Part shown: in pieces, positions 47,588-60,916 of the stretch
How the letters are laid out: the number at the start of each line of letters is the position of its first letter
Numbering within the stretch: position 1 is the stretch's first letter
NCBI RefSeq assembly: GCF_023983475.1
Contig: NZ_CP092712.1
Span: 2,418,001-2,482,000 of the forward strand
From: Aliivibrio fischeri ATCC 7744 = JCM 18803 = DSM 507
Lineage (GTDB): Bacteria; Pseudomonadota; Gammaproteobacteria; Enterobacterales; Vibrionaceae
DNA length: 64,000 bases
Direction: 5' to 3'
Translations under genes and position numbers: made by a program
The notes under the pieces: model-generated
The model's input: the letters and a program-made list of their open reading frames with translations, nothing else
The model's database searches: none
Told to the model about the DNA's origin: nothing

Positions 47588-50176
47588 TTAAGCTGGCTCT
47601 TGGAAAATAACCGTATCCGCTTTCTCTGTATATGCTCCCATTTTATGGAAGTTCAAATAACGGTAAGTATCTGCAGCGGTTGCATTAATCTTATCTGCGT
47701 ACTCTAGGTACTCTTCCTTCGTTGGAATACGACCAAGAATCGCACCAACCGCAGAAAGTTCAGCAGACGCTAGGTAAACATTCGCACCTGTACCCAAACG
47801 GTTCGGGAAGTTACGAGTAGATGTAGACATTACTGTCGACTTGTCTGCCACACGTGCCTGATTACCCATACATAGTGAACAACCCGGAGTTTCAATACGA
47901 ACTCCAGCGCGACCGAAGATGCCGTAGTAGCCTTCTTCTGTTAGCTGGTCTTTATCCATCTTAGTTGGCGGAGCCACCCATAGACGAGTGCTTAGCGAGC
48001 CGTTGAACTCTTCAAGCATCTTACCAGCAGCACGGAAGTGACCGATGTTCGTCATACAAGAACCGATGAACACTTCTTGAATCTCAGTGCCTTGAACGTC
48101 AGAAAGAAGACGAGCATCATCTGGATCATTTGGTGCACATAGGATTGGCTGATCGATGTCAGCAAGGTCGATCTCGATAACGTGAGCGTATTCAGCATCT
48201 GAATCAGCAGACAGTAACTCAGGGTTCGCTAGCCACTCTTCCATAGCAGTAATACGACGTTCGATAGTACGAACATCACCATAGCCTTCAGCAATCATCC
48301 ACTTAAGCATCACGATGTTTGAGTTCAGGTACTCTTCGATAGACTCTTGAGACAACTTAACTGTACAACCTGCTGCAGAACGCTCAGCTGATGCATCTGA
48401 AAGCTCAAACGCTTGCTCAACAGATAAGTGTTCAACGCCTTCAATTTCTAGTACACGACCAGAGAATTCGTTGATCTTACCTGCTTTCTCTACCGTTAGT
48501 AGACCTTGCTTGATGCCGTATAGAGGAATCGCGTGTACTAAATCACGTAGCGTGATGCCCGGTTGCATTTCACCTTTAAAACGAACCAAAATAGATTCAG
48601 GCATATCAAGAGGCATAACACCTGTTGCTGCTGCAAATGCCACTAGACCTGAGCCTGCAGGGAACGAAATACCTAGAGGGAAACGAGTATGCGAGTCACC
48701 ACCAGTACCAACAGTATCAGGTAGGAGCATACGGTTTAACCATGAGTGGATAACACCATCACCCGGACGCAGTGAAACACCTGCACGGTTCATGATGAAA
48801 TCAGGTAGCGTGTGATGCGTGTTTACGTCAACAGGTTTTGGGTATGCCGATGTGTGACAGAAAGATTGCATCACAAGATCCGCAGAGAAGCCAAGACATG
48901 CAAGATCTTTAAGCTCATCACGCGTCATAGGACCCGTCGTATCCTGAGAGCCTACCGTTGTCATCTTAGGCTCACAATATTGACCAGCACGAACGCCTTC
49001 AACACCACATGCTTTACCAACCATCTTCTGAGCTAGCGTGTAGCCTTTATCAGATGCAGATGGATCAATTGGCTTAGCAAATAGATCGGTTTCTTCTAAA
49101 CCAAGAGAAATACGAGCACGGCTTGTTAATCCACGACCAATAATTAGAGGAATACGACCTCCAGCACGAACTTCATCAAGCAACACTGCGCTCAATTTAA
49201 AGCTAGAGATCTCTTCATTATTTTTACGAACTACACCTTCATAAGGGAAAATATCAATAATATCTCCCATATTCATGTTTTGAACATCAAGTTCAATCGG
49301 TAGTGCTCCTGAATCTTCCATTGTGTTATAGAAGATCGGGGCAATTTTACCACCAAGACAAACACCGCCAGTGCGCTTATTTGGTACGAATGGAATATCT
49401 TCACCCATGAACCAAAGCACTGAGTTAGTCGCTGATTTACGAGAAGAACCAGTACCAACAACATCACCCACATAAGCTAATGGGATGCCGTCTTTTTGCA
49501 TTTCTTCGATTTGAGTAATAGGACCAACGCTACCCTGTTCATCTGGAGTGATACCATCGCGTTCCATTTTCAACATTGCTTTTGCATGTACAGGAATATC
49601 AGGACGCGACCATGCATCTGGTGCAGGAGAAAGATCATCGGTGTTCGTTTCACCTGTGACTTTAAATACTTTTACAGTGATCTTTTCAGCTACTTTATCT
49701 TTTGATGTAAACCATTCTGCATCAGCCCATGATTGAAGTACTTGCTGCGCTGAAACATTGCCTGCTTTTGCTTTTTCTTCTACATCATAGAAAGCATCAA
49801 ACATCAAAAGTGTGTGTGATAGTGCTTTAACTGCAATTGGTGCCAGTTCAGTGTCATCTAATAAAGAAACAAGAGGCTCTATATTATAACCACCTTGCAT
49901 TGTACCAAGTAATTCTGCTGCTTTTTCTTTACTAACAAGTGGAGAAGAGACTTCTCCTTTAGTAACTGCTGTTAAGAAGCCAGCTTTAACATAAGCGGCT
50001 TCATCAACGCCAGGGGGAATACGATTCTCTAGTAAATCAAGAATAACTTCTTCTTCGCCTTGAGGCGGATTTTTTACTAATTCAACTAATGCTGCTACTT
50101 GCTCAGCATCCAGTGGTCTTGGGACCACGCCTTCTGAAGCACGTTCTTCGACGTGTTTACGATAAGCTTCAAGCAC
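47588..50176 (-). CDS. acnB: bifunctional aconitate hydratase 2 / 2-methylisocitrate dehydratase
   Basis: AcnB isomerises citrate to isocitrate in the TCA cycle and also handles 2-methylcitrate-pathway intermediates. The 862 residues equal the usual size (865 in E. coli). The 4Fe-4S cysteines are in IGSCMTNIG and CSLCMGNQ. The N-terminal HEAT-like domain (about 1-160) and swivelling domain are complete. The start codon is GTG, not ATG, 7 bp after GAGGAAT, which gives the conserved beginning [13 protein letters not shown]. The apo-form is an RNA-binding regulator in E. coli. Confidence 0.96.
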   Translation of the reverse strand: MLEAYRKHVEERASEGVVPRPLDAEQVAALVELVKNPPQGEEEVILDLLENRIPPGVDEAAYVKAGFLTAVTKGEVSSPLVSKEKAAELLGTMQGGYNIEPLVSLLDDTELAPIAVKALSHTLLMFDAFYDVEEKAKAGNVSAQQVLQSWADAEWFTSKDKVAEKITVKVFKVTGETNTDDLSPAPDAWSRPDIPVHAKAMLKMERDGITPDEQGSVGPITQIEEMQKDGIPLAYVGDVVGTGSSRKSATNSVLWFMGEDIPFVPNKRTGGVCLGGKIAPIFYNTMEDSGALPIELDVQNMNMGDIIDIFPYEGVVRKNNEEISSFKLSAVLLDEVRAGGRIPLIIGRGLTSRARISLGLEETDLFAKPIDPSASDKGYTLAQKMVGKACGVEGVRAGQYCEPKMTTVGSQDTTGPMTRDELKDLACLGFSADLVMQSFCHTSAYPKPVDVNTHHTLPDFIMNRAGVSLRPGDGVIHSWLNRMLLPDTVGTGGDSHTRFPLGISFPAGSGLVAFAAATGVMPLDMPESILVRFKGEMQPGITLRDLVHAIPLYGIKQGLLTVEKAGKINEFSGRVLEIEGVEHLSVEQAFELSDASAERSAAGCTVKLSQESIEEYLNSNIVMLKWMIAEGYGDVRTIERRITAMEEWLANPELLSADSDAEYAHVIEIDLADIDQPILCAPNDPDDARLLSDVQGTEIQEVFIGSCMTNIGHFRAAGKMLEEFNGSLSTRLWVAPPTKMDKDQLTEEGYYGIFGRAGVRIETPGCSLCMGNQARVADKSTVMSTSTRNFPNRLGTGANVYLASAELSAVGAILGRIPTKEEYLEYADKINATAADTYRYLNFHKMGAYTEKADTVIFQEPA

Positions 50177-50397
50177 GACTTAATTCCTCACTTTCTGGTC
50201 TACTCTTAATGAGTAAACATCCTTGGAAACAATTCAGTTTATATCCATTAACTTTTTAATTCTGTTATAAATCTCAATAAAACAAGAGAATATGTATCGG
50301 AATAGACTAAAAATGTGACGAGATGATATCAAATTTAACTCAAAATTAAAATCTCACCACATCAAACAACATACGACTTATGGCGCACTTTTAAACA

Positions 50398-52659
50398 TTA
50401 TAAAGTTGCACCAATACTTAAATATACTGATTCATGATTTTGCTCTGTGCGACCATAAGCGAAAATAATAGGGCCTATTGGTGAGTCTATTCCTGCAAAA
50501 ATAGAGCCTGCTGCATACATAGGGGCATCACTAAAATGTTCATCATTCCAGACACTTCCTTGCTCAAGAGATCCACCTAAATATATAGGCGACTGGAATA
50601 ATCCAAAATCATTGTCCATTAAACGATAACGATAAACTAAACTTGCAAATGCTAAATTCTCACCAGATAAACTGTCTTTTGATATTCCTGATAAATGTAG
50701 AAAGCCCCCCAGAGATTTAGGCTCAAGAGGAATACCTCCATTTTTATTTTCTACAACACCATACTCACCGTGCACGACTAAAGTATGACGCTTTATTGTA
50801 TAAGCAAATCGCCCATTAACGGTTAACTCTACAACTGAATCATCAATCGTATCGCTACTACTAATTTCGCCTAATGTATCTTCGCTATATAAATACTCAG
50901 TAAATAAATAAAAACCTTTAGTCGGAAAAGTAAAATTATCCAACGTATCTAAACGATATTGTGCAAATATTCCTTGTCTCTCATAATCACTATTATAATC
51001 TGGAATAATATTTAAAACTAAATCACCCGTTGTATATCTCCCCCCGATCCTAAAATCACTCCAAAGCGCGGGTTGTATACCTAGAGATGCTTCAAATTCA
51101 AGTTCGTTATATTCAGTTGGTAGGTAGTTATCTATATTATCAAGAGTAGGAGTTGGCCTAAATTGAGTTTGAGTAACGCTATAAGTCCCTTTTAAAGAAG
51201 AAAACAATAATTGATTACTAAGAAAAGGCGTATATAGCTCTGCTTGCATCAACTTATCTGTACCTAATTCAAAATTTGTCCTTAACTCAGAACTGTTTTC
51301 AGATAAACCAATTATGTTAATATCTGTAAAATTGATAGAAAAACCAAGCGAGTATTTACTTTGATTATAAAAGTCATCTTCTAATGAAAAACGAAAATCT
51401 AAATAATTTGGTCCCCAACTTTTTTCATTTACATCAACAACGAGTTCTGTAGATCCATCATTGGCTGTCTGATAAAAATAATCTATTCTTTCAAACCTAT
51501 CAATCGTATACAGCGCTCTAACTTTAGCTTCTAATTGTTCTGAAGTATAAGTTTTACCCTCATCTATTTGAAGATATTCAAATAACATACGTTCACTGTA
51601 TGAACTGTTATTATTTAACGTTACATGATCTATTTTAAGATTATCACCACGTTTTAACTGACTGGTTTTTTGTTCTTTTTCTTTTAAATAAGTTTGATAT
51701 TCAGCGGTAGGTAATACCAATTTATCTAACTCTAAATGCTGTTCATAAGCGATATCATAACCTTTTCCATACGCAAAAGGCATCTTACTAAACTCTGCAG
51801 TTTCCATCTTCCCTACATGGGGAGAAAGTAATATATCGTTTTCACCTAATAGTTTTTCTTGCTGAAGGGTGCTATTTTTTACAATGTAATTTGTTAATTG
51901 CCCCATTACAGATAAATAACTGGAGATATCTTTTGCCTCTAAGTAATCAGAACCTATATCTACAGCGATAATAATATCTGCCCCCATCTCCCTTGCTATA
52001 TCCACAGGCATATTATTTACACTACCGCCGTCAACCAACAAACGCCCTTCATATTCAACAGGTGGAAGCGCTCCAGGAACTGACATACTTGCCATCATTG
52101 CTTCTGCTAAATTGCCATGATCTAATATCACAGGCTCTAGCTTCTCTATATCAGTAGCAACAGCTCTGAATGGGATAGGAAGATCATCAAATGACTCTAA
52201 ATAAGGAACATTTCCAGAGGTTGTTCTCAGGATTTTGGCCATATTTTGGCCCTGAACAAAGCCTTTTGGTGCTTTTAGTTCTGTGAATGAGAAGCCAATA
52301 TCTGTCCCTATTTGATAACGGTCTTCATATTCCTTATCTCTAATTTGTCTTTCACTTCGTTCAACTTTATCAACAAATCCGCTATTCCAATCAATAGTAT
52401 CAATAAAGATTTCGATTTCATCCGCACTTAACCCTGATGCATATAACCCCCCAATATAAGCCCCCATACTGGTACCTGTAATATAATCAATGGGGATTTT
52501 CATTTCTTCTAGTGCTTTAAGTACCCCAATATGTGCTGCACCCTTTGCTCCACCGCCAGCAAGCACCAACCCAATTTTAGGGCGAGTTTCATCAGCGAAT
52601 GCCACAGAAGAAGATAGATATAAAAAAATAGAAGAAAACAGGAGAGGCTTGAAGCGCAT
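50398..52659 (-). CDS. patatin-like phospholipase with outer-membrane barrel (PlpD type)
   Basis: This 753-residue protein has a signal peptide (MRFKPLLFSSIFLYLSSSVAFA), a patatin domain with the oxyanion loop GGGAKGAAHIG, nucleophile Ser64 in GTSMG and catalytic Asp in LVDGGSVNN (near 210), then a POTRA-like domain (about 340-410) and a C-terminal 16-strand-type barrel of the BamA/surface-antigen family ending in SIGATL. The layout is that of type Vd secretion proteins such as PlpD of Pseudomonas aeruginosa, in which the lipase is delivered across the outer membrane. The ATG follows AAGGATG. Cleavage and surface display are inference. Confidence 0.88.
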   Translation of the reverse strand: MRFKPLLFSSIFLYLSSSVAFADETRPKIGLVLAGGGAKGAAHIGVLKALEEMKIPIDYITGTSMGAYIGGLYASGLSADEIEIFIDTIDWNSGFVDKVERSERQIRDKEYEDRYQIGTDIGFSFTELKAPKGFVQGQNMAKILRTTSGNVPYLESFDDLPIPFRAVATDIEKLEPVILDHGNLAEAMMASMSVPGALPPVEYEGRLLVDGGSVNNMPVDIAREMGADIIIAVDIGSDYLEAKDISSYLSVMGQLTNYIVKNSTLQQEKLLGENDILLSPHVGKMETAEFSKMPFAYGKGYDIAYEQHLELDKLVLPTAEYQTYLKEKEQKTSQLKRGDNLKIDHVTLNNNSSYSERMLFEYLQIDEGKTYTSEQLEAKVRALYTIDRFERIDYFYQTANDGSTELVVDVNEKSWGPNYLDFRFSLEDDFYNQSKYSLGFSINFTDINIIGLSENSSELRTNFELGTDKLMQAELYTPFLSNQLLFSSLKGTYSVTQTQFRPTPTLDNIDNYLPTEYNELEFEASLGIQPALWSDFRIGGRYTTGDLVLNIIPDYNSDYERQGIFAQYRLDTLDNFTFPTKGFYLFTEYLYSEDTLGEISSSDTIDDSVVELTVNGRFAYTIKRHTLVVHGEYGVVENKNGGIPLEPKSLGGFLHLSGISKDSLSGENLAFASLVYRYRLMDNDFGLFQSPIYLGGSLEQGSVWNDEHFSDAPMYAAGSIFAGIDSPIGPIIFAYGRTEQNHESVYLSIGATL

Positions 52660-52791
52660 AATATCATCCTTGAAATATTGATATAAAAAGAATACAGGAT
52701 GATGAGAGAGATAAAAAGCTTAACTAGCAAGAACTGACAATGAGCAAACTCTATTTTCACATTCAATTTTCTACAAACGTAAAAAAGCCCT
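52660..52791 (-). other. upstream region of the patatin gene, interrupted rRNA terminator remnant
   Basis: The gap holds the patatin gene's promoter region and, at its right edge (52781-52803), the half of a terminator hairpin (AAAAAAGCCCTAATC) left after the IS4-type insertion. No gene is seen. Confidence 0.6.
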
Positions 52792-52803
52792 AATCTTTCA
52801 ATT
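52792..52803. repeat. 12-bp target duplication, left copy
   Basis: AATCTTTCAATT occurs here and again at 54222-54233, directly at the two ends of the IS4-type element. Confidence 0.9.
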
Positions 52804-54221
52804 TAATGCCGCTCGCTTAACAGCTAGTGGCTCTTTTTTTATAAGGGTAGCGCGGTGCTTTATAAAGCACTTGTCGCGGAAATGGTTTTCGCTTTCTTTT
52901 CTTTGGCAGGATTAGACGCTTTCCGCTTTCTCGTAGATTTTTCAGCTTCTTGGGCACTGTTCCTGGTGTTCGCCCTGAACACCACAGGAACTCATCTTGG
53001 ATTAGCCTTAACGCATTAATAAAGCTTATTCTTAATGGTTCCATTTTATGAAAATCGGCCATTCTTTTCATTTCTAGACGAACGAGGTTATAAGAAATCA
53101 AAATCCCCCATAACTCTTGATATATTCCTTCTATTTTCAAGCTTCTAAGCACTGCTTGATTGTTAAGTTGACCTTGTTTTAATTCACCATAACCTTGTTC
53201 TATTTCCCATCGTTCCCAGTAAATTTCAACAATATCTTTCAATGGATAAGTCACAGGACACTCTAATGAAGTAATAAACCCTTTGATCTCTCCTTTCGGC
53301 TCAGGTATTAAAACTAAACGAGCTTGCCAGCTATCTCCGAGGTGAGGATATTTCTGTTTTGCATCAGGCGAAACTGGCATTTTAATCAGTTTATCGTAGT
53401 CTGAAAACTCTTCTAAAACGTCGTACCTAAATTTACTTTTTATTGGAGTTAACCAATGAGTATTTTTTCCTGCATTACGCCATGATTCAAAAAGTTCAGC
53501 GGACATAAAACCACGGTCAAAAAGAGTTAATGAATTATTTGGAGCGGAGCCAACTAATTGTTGTGCATAAGATATTTCACTATTGGTTATTGGTCCAAAA
53601 GCAGCATCTGAAATAAGGTGGGTGCGTGTAGACATGAGGGTAACAGCAAGAACTGAAGGAAATGTAGCCTTACCTGTCGCGTAGCCTAGCTTTTGGTTAT
53701 CCTTAGTTTCAGGGGTTTTAAATTGAGTCCCGTCAACGCTCATGAGTTTAAGTCCACAAACTAAATCAGGCGATTCTTCTGTCTCCCATTTACTCGCAGT
53801 GGTATGAAATAGGTAACGTAATGGTTCATAACCAATACGCTGTCTAGCTTTTACGATACTACTTGTGGCCAAGGGAGGGAGCTCCCCTTTAGCATCAGGG
53901 AAGGCTAATTCTAATTTATCACAAACATCGCTAATGGAGCGGTTACGCATTAAGCCAATTCCAAGCACTAACCAAACAGCTTGTTCAGCAGGAAATCTGC
54001 GCTTTCTGATAGCGGCGCGACCAGTTTGGTTAACGGCTTCTGAAATCCACTCAATAGGAATATTTTTCCGAAATGAATCCATAGATTCAGGAAGGTGAAA
54101 TTCTGCAGTTAATTGTAATTCACGAGAAAACTCAGACATAAAAAATCGGCCTTAAAATAAATTTAAGACCGATTATGAAGGCTGCAAAGGATCGTTCAAG
54201 TCCCTTAAACGATCGGCATTA
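52804..54221 (-). mobile_element. complete IS4-family insertion sequence (1418 bp)
   Basis: The element starts TAATGCCGCTCGCTTAA and ends in the inverted complement TTAAACGATCGGCATTA; the ends agree with those of E. coli IS4 (TAATGCCGATCAG...) and its size (1426 bp). It contains one transposase gene reading on the minus strand and is flanked by a 12-bp direct duplication, AATCTTTCAATT. It sits inside the loop side of a terminator hairpin downstream of the second rRNA operon. Both flanks are clean, so the insertion looks recent. Confidence 0.93.
52817..54139 (-). CDS. IS4-family transposase
   Basis: The 440-residue DDE transposase is nearly the size of E. coli InsG (442). An N-terminal DUF4372-like/IS4 domain contains RFPAEQAVWLVLGIGLMRNRSI. 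The catalytic Asp residues are in LMSVDGTQFKTPE and TLFDRGFMSAELFESW; the Glu is in the YREK signature EIYWERWEIEQGYGELKQ. No frameshift is visible, so it should be active. Confidence 0.95.
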   Translation of the reverse strand: MSEFSRELQLTAEFHLPESMDSFRKNIPIEWISEAVNQTGRAAIRKRRFPAEQAVWLVLGIGLMRNRSISDVCDKLELAFPDAKGELPPLATSSIVKARQRIGYEPLRYLFHTTASKWETEESPDLVCGLKLMSVDGTQFKTPETKDNQKLGYATGKATFPSVLAVTLMSTRTHLISDAAFGPITNSEISYAQQLVGSAPNNSLTLFDRGFMSAELFESWRNAGKNTHWLTPIKSKFRYDVLEEFSDYDKLIKMPVSPDAKQKYPHLGDSWQARLVLIPEPKGEIKGFITSLECPVTYPLKDIVEIYWERWEIEQGYGELKQGQLNNQAVLRSLKIEGIYQELWGILISYNLVRLEMKRMADFHKMEPLRISFINALRLIQDEFLWCSGRTPGTVPKKLKNLRESGKRLILPKKRKRKPFPRQVLYKAPRYPYKKRATSC

Positions 54222-54233
54222 AATCTTTCAATT
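54222..54233. repeat. 12-bp target duplication, right copy
   Basis: AATCTTTCAATT repeats 52792-52803. The following bases AGGGCTTTTT are the other half of the interrupted terminator. Confidence 0.9.
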
Positions 54234-54249
54234 AGGGCTTTTTAAAATA

Positions 54250-54365
54250 AGTGGCTACGTTAACGGGACTTTCTATCGACCTTGAAAGCGACACGTCCCC
54301 CAGCGTGACAGGCCGCTAAGCTCTCCAATAAAAAGCCTAACCAACGGAGCTACCACTTCGCAGTG
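54250..54365 (-). repeat. tRNA-Asp-like 116-bp element, copy B
   Basis: This is the element furthest from the rRNA operon in transcription order. It has the same 116-bp length as A, C and D. It keeps the GTC anticodon arm but with a G-to-A change in one stem base on the plus strand (CAGCGTGACAGG) that leaves a G-U pair in RNA. Its D-arm region reads CGGAGC in place of CTGAAC. Confidence 0.85.
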
Positions 54366-54397
54366 TTCAACTTCACTCATCCTGTTTCTATAGATGT

Positions 54398-54430
54398 AAA
54401 AAAGCCCTAATCTTTCGATTAGGACTTCTT
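54398..54430 (-). terminator. degenerate terminator between copies B and C
   Basis: The hairpin AGCCCTAAT-CTTTCG-ATTAGGACT is the same as its neighbours except for changes in the right arm and tail, so it is weaker. Confidence 0.6.
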
Positions 54431-54436
54431 CAAATA

Positions 54437-54552
54437 AGTGGCTTCGTTAACGGGACTTTCTATCAACCTTGAAAGCAACACGTCTCCCGGCGTGATAGGC
54501 CGCTAAGCTCTCCAATAAAAAGCCTAACCAACTGAACTGCCACTTCGCAGTG
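54437..54552 (-). repeat. tRNA-Asp-like 116-bp element, copy C
   Basis: The element starts exactly 187 bp after copy B. The base change in the anticodon loop alters GTC to ATC on the RNA strand (plus strand GTGATAGG), so even the anticodon identity has been lost while overall length and arms remain. Confidence 0.85.
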
Positions 54553-54584
54553 TCAACTTCACTTATTCCTGTTTCTATAGACGT

Positions 54585-54617
54585 AAAAAAGCCCTAATCT
54601 TTCGATTAGGGCTTTTT
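54585..54617 (-). terminator. terminator between copies C and D
   Basis: AAAAAAGCCCTAAT and ATTAGGGCTTTTT form a strong hairpin with the loop CTTTCG. On the minus strand, six Ts follow it. Confidence 0.85.
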
Positions 54618-54623
54618 CAAATA

Positions 54624-54739
54624 AGTGGCTACGTTAACGGGACTTTCTATTGACCTTGAAAGCGACACGTCCCCCGGCGTGACAGGCCGCTAAGCTCTCC
54701 AATAAAAAGCCTAACCAACTAAACTACCGCTTCGCAGTG
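54624..54739 (-). repeat. tRNA-Asp-like 116-bp element, copy D
   Basis: The element starts 187 bp after copy C and lies next to the genuine tRNA-Asp in the array. The GTC anticodon arm is intact. The acceptor-like strand has one change (CCGCTTCG), which weakens the closing AGTGG/CCACT helix. Confidence 0.85.
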
Positions 54740-54771
54740 TCAACTTCACTTATTCCTGTTTCTATAGACGT

Positions 54772-54807
54772 AAAAAAGCCCTAATCTTTCGATTAGGGCT
54801 TTTTTAA
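54772..54807 (-). terminator. terminator directly downstream of tRNA-Asp
   Basis: AAAAAAGCCCTAAT-CTTTCG-ATTAGGGCTTTTTT is a strong hairpin with six Ts on the minus strand. It is the first transcription stop after the rRNA-tRNA operon, so elements D, C and B would need read-through. Confidence 0.9.
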
Positions 54808-54812
54808 ATAAG

Positions 54813-54889
54813 TGGCGGAGTGGACGGGACTCGAACCCGCGACCCCCGGCGTGACAGGCCGGTATTCTAACCAACTGAACTACCACTCC
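54813..54889 (-). tRNA. tRNA-Asp (anticodon GTC)
   Basis: A complete 77-nt tRNA with encoded CCA. The minus strand starts GGAGTGGTAGTTCAGTTGG, has the loop CTGTCAC in the stem CCGGC/GCCGG, T-loop GGTTCGAGTCC and acceptor CCACTCCG. It lies 79 bp downstream of 5S as the last functional gene of the operon and is clearly the source of the 116-bp elements. Confidence 0.97.
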
Positions 54890-54900
54890 GCAGTGGACTA

Positions 54901-54960
54901 CTTGTCGTCGCTGACAAGTGTTCATAACACTTTTGTCTTCACTTTTTAAAAAAGTGAAAA
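54901..54960 (-). other. hairpins between 5S and tRNA-Asp
   Basis: Three small inverted repeats follow each other: CTTGTC/GACAAG (54901-54916), AGTGTT/AACACT (54917-54931) and TTCACTTTTT/AAAAGTGAA (54938-54960). They are likely processing signals. The last is the counterpart of the hairpin at 695-719. Confidence 0.5.
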
Positions 54961-54968
54961 TAAATTGG

Positions 54969-55088
54969 AAGCCTGGCGATGTCCTACTCTCACATGGGGA
55001 AACCCCACACTACCATCGGCGCTATTACGTTTCACTTCTGAGTTCGGCATGGGATCAGGTGGGTCCATAATGCTATGGTCGCCAAGCA
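54969..55088 (-). rRNA. rrf: 5S ribosomal RNA, operon 2
   Basis: The sequence matches the copy at 729-848 over its whole length of about 120 nt. Confidence 0.95.
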
Positions 55089-55222
55089 AATTCTTTCTAT
55101 CTACCTCAATAAGAGATAAATAATAATCTGGAAAGCTGTTTCTCTATATAAAGAGCTGTTCTTAATCACATTCAATTCGTTTCTTGCAACTTTAAATCCG
55201 TTCAAAACCCCTTGGGTGTTGT

Positions 55223-58113
<2,891 letters not shown>

Positions 58114-58438
58114 ATACAACCCCAAGAGGTTTCGTATGGACCATTTGCTTTCACTTTTTGAAAGTGAAGACAAAACAGCAACCAAGGTTGAACTCGTCGC
58201 TATCTCTGTATAAAAGATAGGGAGTTCTGGTTTTTCGCCGGATTCAAAATACAAGAACACTTGAATGTGTTGTTCTTCGTTTTACAGAGTAAAACAAAGG
58301 ATATTAAGAACTTTTAAATTTTGATTTAAATAACTCGTAAGTTATTTGAATCAGTCAGCTTTCCAAATTGTTAAAGAGCGATTTCACGCTTATGCGTGTA
58401 ACCATTTTTAAAGACTCTCAAGTGAGAATACTTAAAGA
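58114..58438 (-). other. 23S-proximal internal spacer, operon 2
   Basis: This 325-bp spacer has no protein gene. It carries the hairpin CTTTCACTTT/AAAGTGAAG (58148-58169), a hairpin TTTAAATAACT/GTTATTTGAA (about 58323-58351) and boxA (58370-58379). It shares its borders with the spacer of operon 1 but has a different, shorter central hairpin. Confidence 0.75.
58370..58379 (-). promoter_or_regulatory. boxA-like antitermination element in spacer, operon 2
   Basis: The minus strand reads GCTCTTTAAC, as at 4150-4159. Confidence 0.75.
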
Positions 58439-58514
58439 TGGTGGAGCTATGCGGGATCGAACCGCAGACCTCCTGCGTGCAAGGCAGGCGCTCTCCCAGC
58501 TGAGCTATAACCCC
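58439..58514 (-). tRNA. tRNA-Ala (anticodon TGC)
   Basis: A 76-nt tRNA with encoded CCA. The minus strand starts GGGGTTATAGCTCAGCTGGG, and the anticodon loop is TTGCACG-type with TGC. It is one of the two spacer tRNAs of the standard Ile-Ala rRNA operon. Confidence 0.97.
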
Positions 58515-58550
58515 AAATATAATGTTATCCAATACTTTCTGGAGAAGTAT

Positions 58551-58627
<77 letters not shown>

Positions 58628-58696
58628 AACATTAAGTCTCTTAATCTTTTAACCTAATCAATCTGTGTGAACACTCATAAACCGTAATCTATCGTT

Positions 58697-60249
<1,553 letters not shown>

Positions 60250-60612
60250 AAGTTTTTTAGTTTGTTTCAGCAGAAACAAAACCGACTCAATGATTAATAC
60301 TGATTGTTACATAAAAGTAATTTTGTGTAGTCACTCAGTTCATTGATATCTCGTTTACTTTCATTTAAAAAAAATGAAAACAAACTGGTTTGATTATCAA
60401 TTCACAAGTGCCCACACAGATTGATTTGGTTAAATTGTTAAAGAGCTTTCTTCTACTTTTAAGCCATTAAGGCTTTCTTTCGAAGAGGATAGTCATTTTA
60501 TTCATTTAAGCTTCAGTGTCAAGCACTTATTTGAAACCAATTTTAAAAAACTATCTAGACCAACCTGATTGCAAACCCTTACTGGATAAGCCCTCCGTGT
60601 CAGTGAGGTCGC
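60250..60612 (-). other. rRNA leader region, operon 2
   Basis: The leader holds no gene. It has the hairpin TTTCATTT/AAATGAAA (60358-60380), boxA (GCTCTTTAAC on the minus strand, 60437-60446) and about 150 bp without counterpart in operon 1 (60450-60600). Confidence 0.65.
60437..60446 (-). promoter_or_regulatory. boxA-like element in leader, operon 2
   Basis: The minus strand reads GCTCTTTAAC, the full boxA core, about 190 nt upstream of the 16S gene. Confidence 0.7.
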
Positions 60613-60640
60613 ATTATAGAGACCTAATTCATATTGGCAA
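60613..60640 (-). promoter_or_regulatory. rRNA operon 2 promoter (sigma-70)
   Basis: The minus strand has TTGCCA, 16 bp, then TATAAT followed by GCGACC, a G+C-rich discriminator. The start region CACTGACACGGAG is shared with operon 1. Confidence 0.75.
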
Positions 60641-60916
60641 GCATTTTATTTAAGATTCAATTCAAATGCATAGAATATAAACAAAACGTTCAATATGAAG
60701 CCATAAAACTTATTAAAACATCCTAAAACTGATTAAAATCTAGGCTCTCAATCATAAATACCAATGATATTTAATAAATAGTGAACTTGTTCTTGTTATT
60801 TATTCCCTTCTTATTATATAAAGCGCGGAAATTCCACTCCAAAGTGGCATTTATTAAACTTATGAATAATTCTGCCGATATATATACATCAGACTAATAA
60901 TCAAGGATCACAAGGC
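60641..60916 (+). other. A/T-rich gap between rRNA promoter and chemoreceptor gene
   Basis: This 276-bp A/T-rich region probably holds the UP element of the rRNA promoter and the chemoreceptor promoter. No gene is seen in either strand. Confidence 0.5.

Noticed and set aside
50340..50420. Hairpin GGCGCACTTT...AAAGTTGCACC at the end of the patatin gene as a terminator
   Set aside because: The stem has mismatches and the T-tract is missing on the needed strand.
54554..54760. TTGACA motifs in front of elements C and D as -35 boxes of private promoters
   Set aside because: No acceptable -10 hexamer lies 16-18 bp downstream in either copy, so I do not call promoters.
54250..54895. CRISPR array
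   Set aside because: The repeats are 116 bp with near-identical 71-bp intervals that are terminators, not short repeats with unique spacers, and no cas genes are near.
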